Shown here: positions 60,832 to 64,000 of the stretch, one piece after another
Position numbering within the stretch: position 1 is the stretch's first letter
Layout: the number at the start of each line of letters is the position of its first letter
Source of the DNA: Sipunculus nudus
Lineage: Eukaryota > Annelida > Sipuncula > Golfingiida > Sipunculidae
NCBI GenBank assembly: GCA_026874595.1
Contig: CM049309.1
Span: forward strand, 49,884,079 to 49,948,078
DNA length: 64,000 nucleotides
Direction of reading: 5' to 3'
Translations under genes and position numbers: made by a program
Notes under the pieces: model-generated
The model's input: only the letters and a program-made list of their open reading frames with translations
What the model was told of the DNA's origin: nothing
Databases searched by the model: none

Positions 60832-60837
60832 TTTATT
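60832..60837 (-). terminator. poly(A) signal of the dual-ORF unit
   Basis: TTTATT on the plus strand, i.e. AATAAA on the minus strand, about 160 bp after the 347-codon ORF stop. Confidence 0.6.
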
Positions 60838-60995
60838 CCTTAAAACCTAAAAGCTAAAAGATATATTATTTATGTCTGTATGCCACCTGTGTTCTTCGTT
60901 GTTTGTGTGTGTAATCACATGGAGTGTATGTCTGATGCTATGTTCTTCCCTGTACCTAACTAAAATCGCGTGTGAAGACTGTTCTTTAAATGATT

Positions 60996-62039
60996 TTAAA
61001 CAAAATCAAAGTCCAGCACGATACGCTTCCTATCATGAAGCTGGTATTGCCCCACCTCGATCGTGGTGGCTTCTTGTATTAAGTCCAGTACCATCATGAC
61101 TGCCTTTAACGGCGTAGATTCTAAAACGTCACAATCCGTTAGCGAGATAGGGCACTGCAGGCCTTCACGAGCATTTGCTTGTCTTCCGGTGCTCTCATCT
61201 CGTCCAGATGTTGGTAAAGGAAGCTCCGGATGCGGACCAGCTTCTGGTGTTTTGTCGGAAGTTTCTCGTACGGTGCTCTGACGCCTCGCCCGTAGTTCAG
61301 TAGTTTCATCAGCTCCGTCGCTTGTGTAGAGCCGCTCTGCGAGGTCGTCGTACTCCCTCTCAATGATTTCAAAGAGTTTGTCCCTGCTGATACCGAGCAC
61401 AGACGGGGTTGGGGCTGAAGGGGTAGTGGCGGTGCGGTCGGAACAACCCGGTGGGGGGTAGTCGGGGGTCCGGCTACCACCCCACAAGGGCGTGGATGTG
61501 GGTGTAGAGGTGAGCCAATGGTCAAAGGAAGGCATGGGAATGGTGGGGGCGGTGGGGGGAGAAGCAGGTGGCTCACTATACCTGACGACATCGAAGTATA
61601 TGGGGGTGGGAGATCGGGCGTCTGTGCTCGGGCATCCGCAGGGACCACTGGTGGAGAGAGCGGTGACGGCGGCGACGTCTGGGGCTGTTTGCTCGACATC
61701 GGGTGCACCACTGCTGTTGTCTTCTCGCTTAGATCTGATCGGCGAGACCGGTGGACTTCCACGTGACCAGTAGTGACCGGCTTTTGGAGTTGATGACCAT
61801 GGTGGGCTGTGACTGCGATGTCTGTACCGCTTGCTGCTACTGCATTTGGCTGCTCTGCTGCGACATCTTTTTCGGCCATAATCTCGTCGAGAACACTGAT
61901 GATCTCCATCTTGTCTGCAACGGTGGGTTCTGCTGCTGCTACCGGTGGTTTGCTGATGCGTGACCGTAGACGTAACCGTCTCAACAGACTCTGTATCCGT
62001 TGCTTCAGCTTTCCCATTACGACGAGTGGCTTGGCTCAT
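60996..62039 (-). CDS. unrecognised 347-codon ORF (first long frame)
   Basis: Intronless frame starting MSQATRRNGK. Residues 1-35 are Ser/Thr-rich. Residues 36-110 are Arg/Ser/His-rich (for example YGRKRCRSRAAKCSSSKRYR) and look nucleic-acid-binding or nuclear. Residues 110-215 are Pro/Thr/Ser-rich and probably disordered. Residues 214-238 (LGISRDKLFEIIEREYDDLA) look helical and acidic, and the tail from about 300 is ordered. It overlaps a second frame for 879 bases; only the last ~48 codons are single-coded. The GC content is clearly higher than its surroundings. No family is recognised. The layout recalls viral genes with overprinted products, but that is inference. Confidence 0.55.
   Translation of the reverse strand: MSQATRRNGKAEATDTESVETVTSTVTHQQTTGSSSRTHRCRQDGDHQCSRRDYGRKRCRSRAAKCSSSKRYRHRSHSPPWSSTPKAGHYWSRGSPPVSPIRSKREDNSSGAPDVEQTAPDVAAVTALSTSGPCGCPSTDARSPTPIYFDVVRYSEPPASPPTAPTIPMPSFDHWLTSTPTSTPLWGGSRTPDYPPPGCSDRTATTPSAPTPSVLGISRDKLFEIIEREYDDLAERLYTSDGADETTELRARRQSTVRETSDKTPEAGPHPELPLPTSGRDESTGRQANAREGLQCPISLTDCDVLESTPLKAVMMVLDLIQEATTIEVGQYQLHDRKRIVLDFDFV
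61139..62017 (-). CDS. unrecognised 292-codon ORF overlapping in another frame
   Basis: Starts MGKLKQRIQSLLRRLRLR: Met-Gly plus a basic amphipathic stretch suits membrane binding. Residues 37-56 (MEIISVLDEIMAEKDV) look helical. PPPY occurs at 137-140, a WW-domain or late-domain type motif, and a Pro-rich region runs to about 210. The last 60 residues (ATELMKLLNYGRG to KACSALSR) look like a compact helical domain. Its start codon overlaps the uORF stop as TAATG. Basic Met-Gly N terminus plus PPPY is typical of viral matrix or Gag proteins, but no sequence family is recognised. Confidence 0.55.
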   Translation of the reverse strand: MGKLKQRIQSLLRRLRLRSRISKPPVAAAEPTVADKMEIISVLDEIMAEKDVAAEQPNAVAASGTDIAVTAHHGHQLQKPVTTGHVEVHRSRRSDLSEKTTAVVHPMSSKQPQTSPPSPLSPPVVPADARAQTPDLPPPYTSMSSGIVSHLLLPPPPPPFPCLPLTIGSPLHPHPRPCGVVAGPPTTPHRVVPTAPPLPLQPQPRLCSVSAGTNSLKSLRGSTTTSQSGSTQATELMKLLNYGRGVRAPYEKLPTKHQKLVRIRSFLYQHLDEMRAPEDKQMLVKACSALSR

Positions 62040-62046
62040 ACCTCAT
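62017..62046 (-). CDS. nine-codon uORF, stop overlaps next start
   Basis: First ATG after the predicted cap site: nine codons then TAA. The last A of TAA is the A of the 292-codon ORF's ATG (TAATG). The 347-codon ORF starts in between, in a third frame. This would let ribosomes reach the second long frame by termination-reinitiation or leaky scanning. Confidence 0.5.
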   Translation of the reverse strand: MRYEPSHSS

Positions 62047-62086
62047 ATGTATAGCGGAGAGAATGGGGATGTCAGGCAGGAATGAA

Positions 62087-62094
62087 CTTTTATA
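62087..62094 (-). promoter_or_regulatory. TATA box of the dual-ORF unit
   Basis: TATAAAAG on the minus strand, 41 bases before the uORF ATG. The cap site is expected near 62060-62068, giving a leader of about 20 bases with no other ATG. Confidence 0.65.
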
Positions 62095-62169
62095 CCTAAA
62101 CATGGACTAGGCGTGGGGGATGGGTAGGTAGGGAAACTATAGCGATCAACCAATCAGCGCACGTTTCAT

Positions 62170-63240
62170 ACATCCTATCACCCCCGGAAGTAAAGTAAAA
62201 TAATTCACAGTCAAAGCTTCTAGAACATTCCACCGGAAATGCCATACAAAGAACAAGTATACACCATACCGGAAGTAGTTCACAACACAGTAAATATAAC
62301 ATATATACAGTTTTATTTGTATCAAAACAATTGTTTTTTTTTTGTATATAATATTTTTTATGTTTTACGGTATTTTCCGTTTATCTGTGCTTAACATGTG
62401 CAAAAGTATGATATTTAAGCAACCGGAAGTAAATGGTGCAAAAAAAAAAACCTTACCGGATGTCATAAATGAAACTTGGTTTTAAACGTTTTCAAACATT
62501 TTTTGACAATAAATAAAAGTAAATAAAAGTAAAAACACTCTCCTACGCAAAATGATATAAATTGTAGTATTTTTTATTGATCTGAGCCTAAAAAATAAAA
62601 AAGTATGATTACCGGAAGTCATTGATGCAAAATAAATTACGTTTTTATCAAACGTTTTAAATAAAATGAAACGTTTATTGCTCGAATTCTTTCAATTAAA
62701 ATGATTTTACAGTCCTTTTCTGGTCTTATTACTGTGAATTGTAGTATTTTCTTATCATTTGTGCTTAAAATATTAGAAAAGGAATGATATTTCAGCTTAC
62801 AGGAAGTAAATTAAACAAATAAAATCTTTCCGGAAGTCATTTATAAAGATAAAATAAACATTTTATTTAATGTTTTAAATAAAATAAAACGTTTTCTTAT
62901 ATGAATTATTTAAAATAAAACGGTTTTATTCAATTTTTCCTTCTAAATAATATAATTTTTTTATTATCTTATCGTTTGTGCTTAAAATAGAGAAAAAGTA
63001 TGATTTTTCAGCTAACCGGAAGTTAATAAAACAAATAAAATCTTTTCCGGAAAGCATTTATAAAGATTATATAAAAATTTCATTCAATGTTTTAAATTAA
63101 ATTAAATGTTTTTTATATGAATTAAATAAATTATAACATATTTATAAAACTTTTCTAGTCTAAATAATGTAAATTATAGTATTTTCTTATCATTTGTGCT
63201 GAAAATATGTTAAAAATGATTAAAAAAAGTTAAAAAAACG
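62170..63240 (-). repeat. degenerate tandem array with repeated CCGGAAGT motifs
   Basis: AT-rich units of about 200 bp share ttatc-tttgtgcttaaaata, aagtatgat-tttcagc, aaccggaagtaaat and ttccggaagtcatttata. CCGGAAGT-like sites are visible near 62184, 62269, 62419, 62610, 62830 and 63014, with weaker ones at 62232, 62455, 62802 and 63045. CCGGAAGT is the consensus for ETS-family factors. The array lies between two minus-strand ORFs, upstream of the TATA box. Confidence 0.75.
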
Positions 63241-63320
63241 TTTTTTTTTTGGTCTTAACAATGCAAAAAAACTTACTACAGTAAAATGCAACAAAGTCCA
63301 TCATCATCTTGTTTGTTCAG

Positions 63321-64000
63321 TCATTTAAGAATAGTTTGGAATTCACTGTCATCCCTTTTTTCTTCTGCGAACTTTGATTGTTCGATGCTCATTCGCGAAC
63401 TGCAGGAACACAGGATCATGTGACGGTTTTTGTTGTCGAGATGAGGGCTTCCATTTTTAACGCGTGAAGGCATCAGCACGTGTAAGATCTTAGCGGGCAC
63501 AGCATCGTCGTCCACGATATTAACCAGCATGGCTAAGAACCTGGGCGCGGAGAAGGCTACTTCTTGTACTTGAACGGGTGCGCAGTGTCGGCCGGAGAAC
63601 ACATCATGATTGAACAGGACTACACCGTGTGTAGTATTCAGATTCCAGGTGAAACATTCCACATTGGGCTGTAAGATCTGGAAGATGGGAGTCACATCAG
63701 CGGTGATACAGTCATTGCCGAACAGATACCGCATGGCCGCACTTTGATTGTAGATACCATTCCAGGAATCAGGCAGGGTCTTTGATTCCAGGAAATTGAA
63801 TTTGATAGCATAGGTGATCAATTCGATGGCGCGGTTACTCAGTAGGAATCGGAAAATGCATGACGGGACTGTGAATGCGCTCCACCCGTTTTTCAGCTGA
63901 CCCGGGGCGTGTTGTTTTGACCAATTTTCACCCAGGAAGTATCGCGCTTTGGTTTGATGCGAGGTTGTTTTCTCACCCGTTTTCAAATCAACCAGCGCTT
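63321..64000 (-). CDS. unrecognised ORF, runs off the right edge
   Basis: About 225 codons remain open from the window edge to a stop at 63321; there is no ATG at its left part, so the true start is beyond 64000. The text is protein-like with mixed hydrophobic strands (CIFRFLLSNRAIELITYAIK, EVAFSAPRFLAMLVNIVDDD), a Cys-rich CSCSSR near the end and a charged tail. No membrane segment or known domain is recognised. Higher GC content and the same strand as the dual-ORF unit suggest they belong together. Confidence 0.55.
   Translation of the reverse strand, partial: ALVDLKTGEKTTSHQTKARYFLGENWSKQHAPGQLKNGWSAFTVPSCIFRFLLSNRAIELITYAIKFNFLESKTLPDSWNGIYNQSAAMRYLFGNDCITADVTPIFQILQPNVECFTWNLNTTHGVVLFNHDVFSGRHCAPVQVQEVAFSAPRFLAMLVNIVDDDAVPAKILHVLMPSRVKNGSPHLDNKNRHMILCSCSSRMSIEQSKFAEEKRDDSEFQTILK

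Noticed and set aside
62096-62302. 68-codon minus-strand ORF with a hydrophobic start
   Set aside because: It ends just upstream of the TATA box of the dual-ORF unit and overlaps the motif array. It could encode a small signal-peptide-like product, but nothing else supports it.

Overview
This window is non-coding-rich, AT-rich eukaryotic DNA with introns, a peroxisomal enzyme gene, many microsatellites and dense non-autonomous transposons. The style (tRNA-headed SINEs, TA-flanked MITEs, hAT and pogo/Tigger-type relics, a Ty3/Gypsy element with a SCAN-like Gag) suggests an invertebrate, most likely a mollusc such as a bivalve. That taxon call is inference; no rRNA or mitochondrial sequence is present to fix it.

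The one clear cellular gene is a D-amino-acid/D-aspartate oxidase on the plus strand. Its 10 coding exons can be joined with consistent phases from 30607 to 45086 (346 codons), and it ends in the peroxisomal signal SKL. The promoter/first-exon/intron-1 unit has been duplicated. Intact copies of exon 1 lie at 26239, 30607 and 57508, and more decayed pieces of the flanks lie near 0.84, 1.6, 13.1 and 47.3 kb. Only one set of exons 2-10 is present.

Layout. 1-13 kb: intergenic, with a 74-bp palindrome, a 180-bp satellite (4.2-5.3 kb), a hAT relic (6.5-8.2 kb) and several copies of an unclassified repeat family. 13-19 kb: a segment paralogous to 46.4-47.1 kb, swollen by a MITE and by an inverted copy of the 11-12.6 kb repeats. 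19-26 kb: a LINE relic, AT-rich degenerate repeats and a TA-flanked MITE. 26-31 kb: oxidase exons 1A and 1B separated by a Tigger relic with a hAT relic inserted in its end. 31-45 kb: oxidase introns and exons with MITEs, a SINE and microsatellites. 47.4-53.6 kb: a dead Ty3/Gypsy element in which integrase lies upstream of reverse transcriptase, as in the Gmr1 clade. 54-59.5 kb: a third oxidase first-exon unit that stops abruptly before exon 2. 59.5-60.6 kb: satellites, including nine 91-bp units.

The right end (60.8-64 kb, minus strand) is the most unusual part. A compact intronless transcription unit has a TATA box and a poly(A) signal. It holds a 9-codon uORF and two long overlapping ORFs (347 and 292 codons) in different frames. 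Upstream is a degenerate tandem array carrying repeated CCGGAAGT (ETS-type) motifs, then a further unrecognised ORF running off the edge. The 292-codon product has a basic N terminus starting Met-Gly and a PPPY motif, features seen in viral matrix/Gag proteins. An endogenous viral or virus-like element is a plausible but unproven reading.
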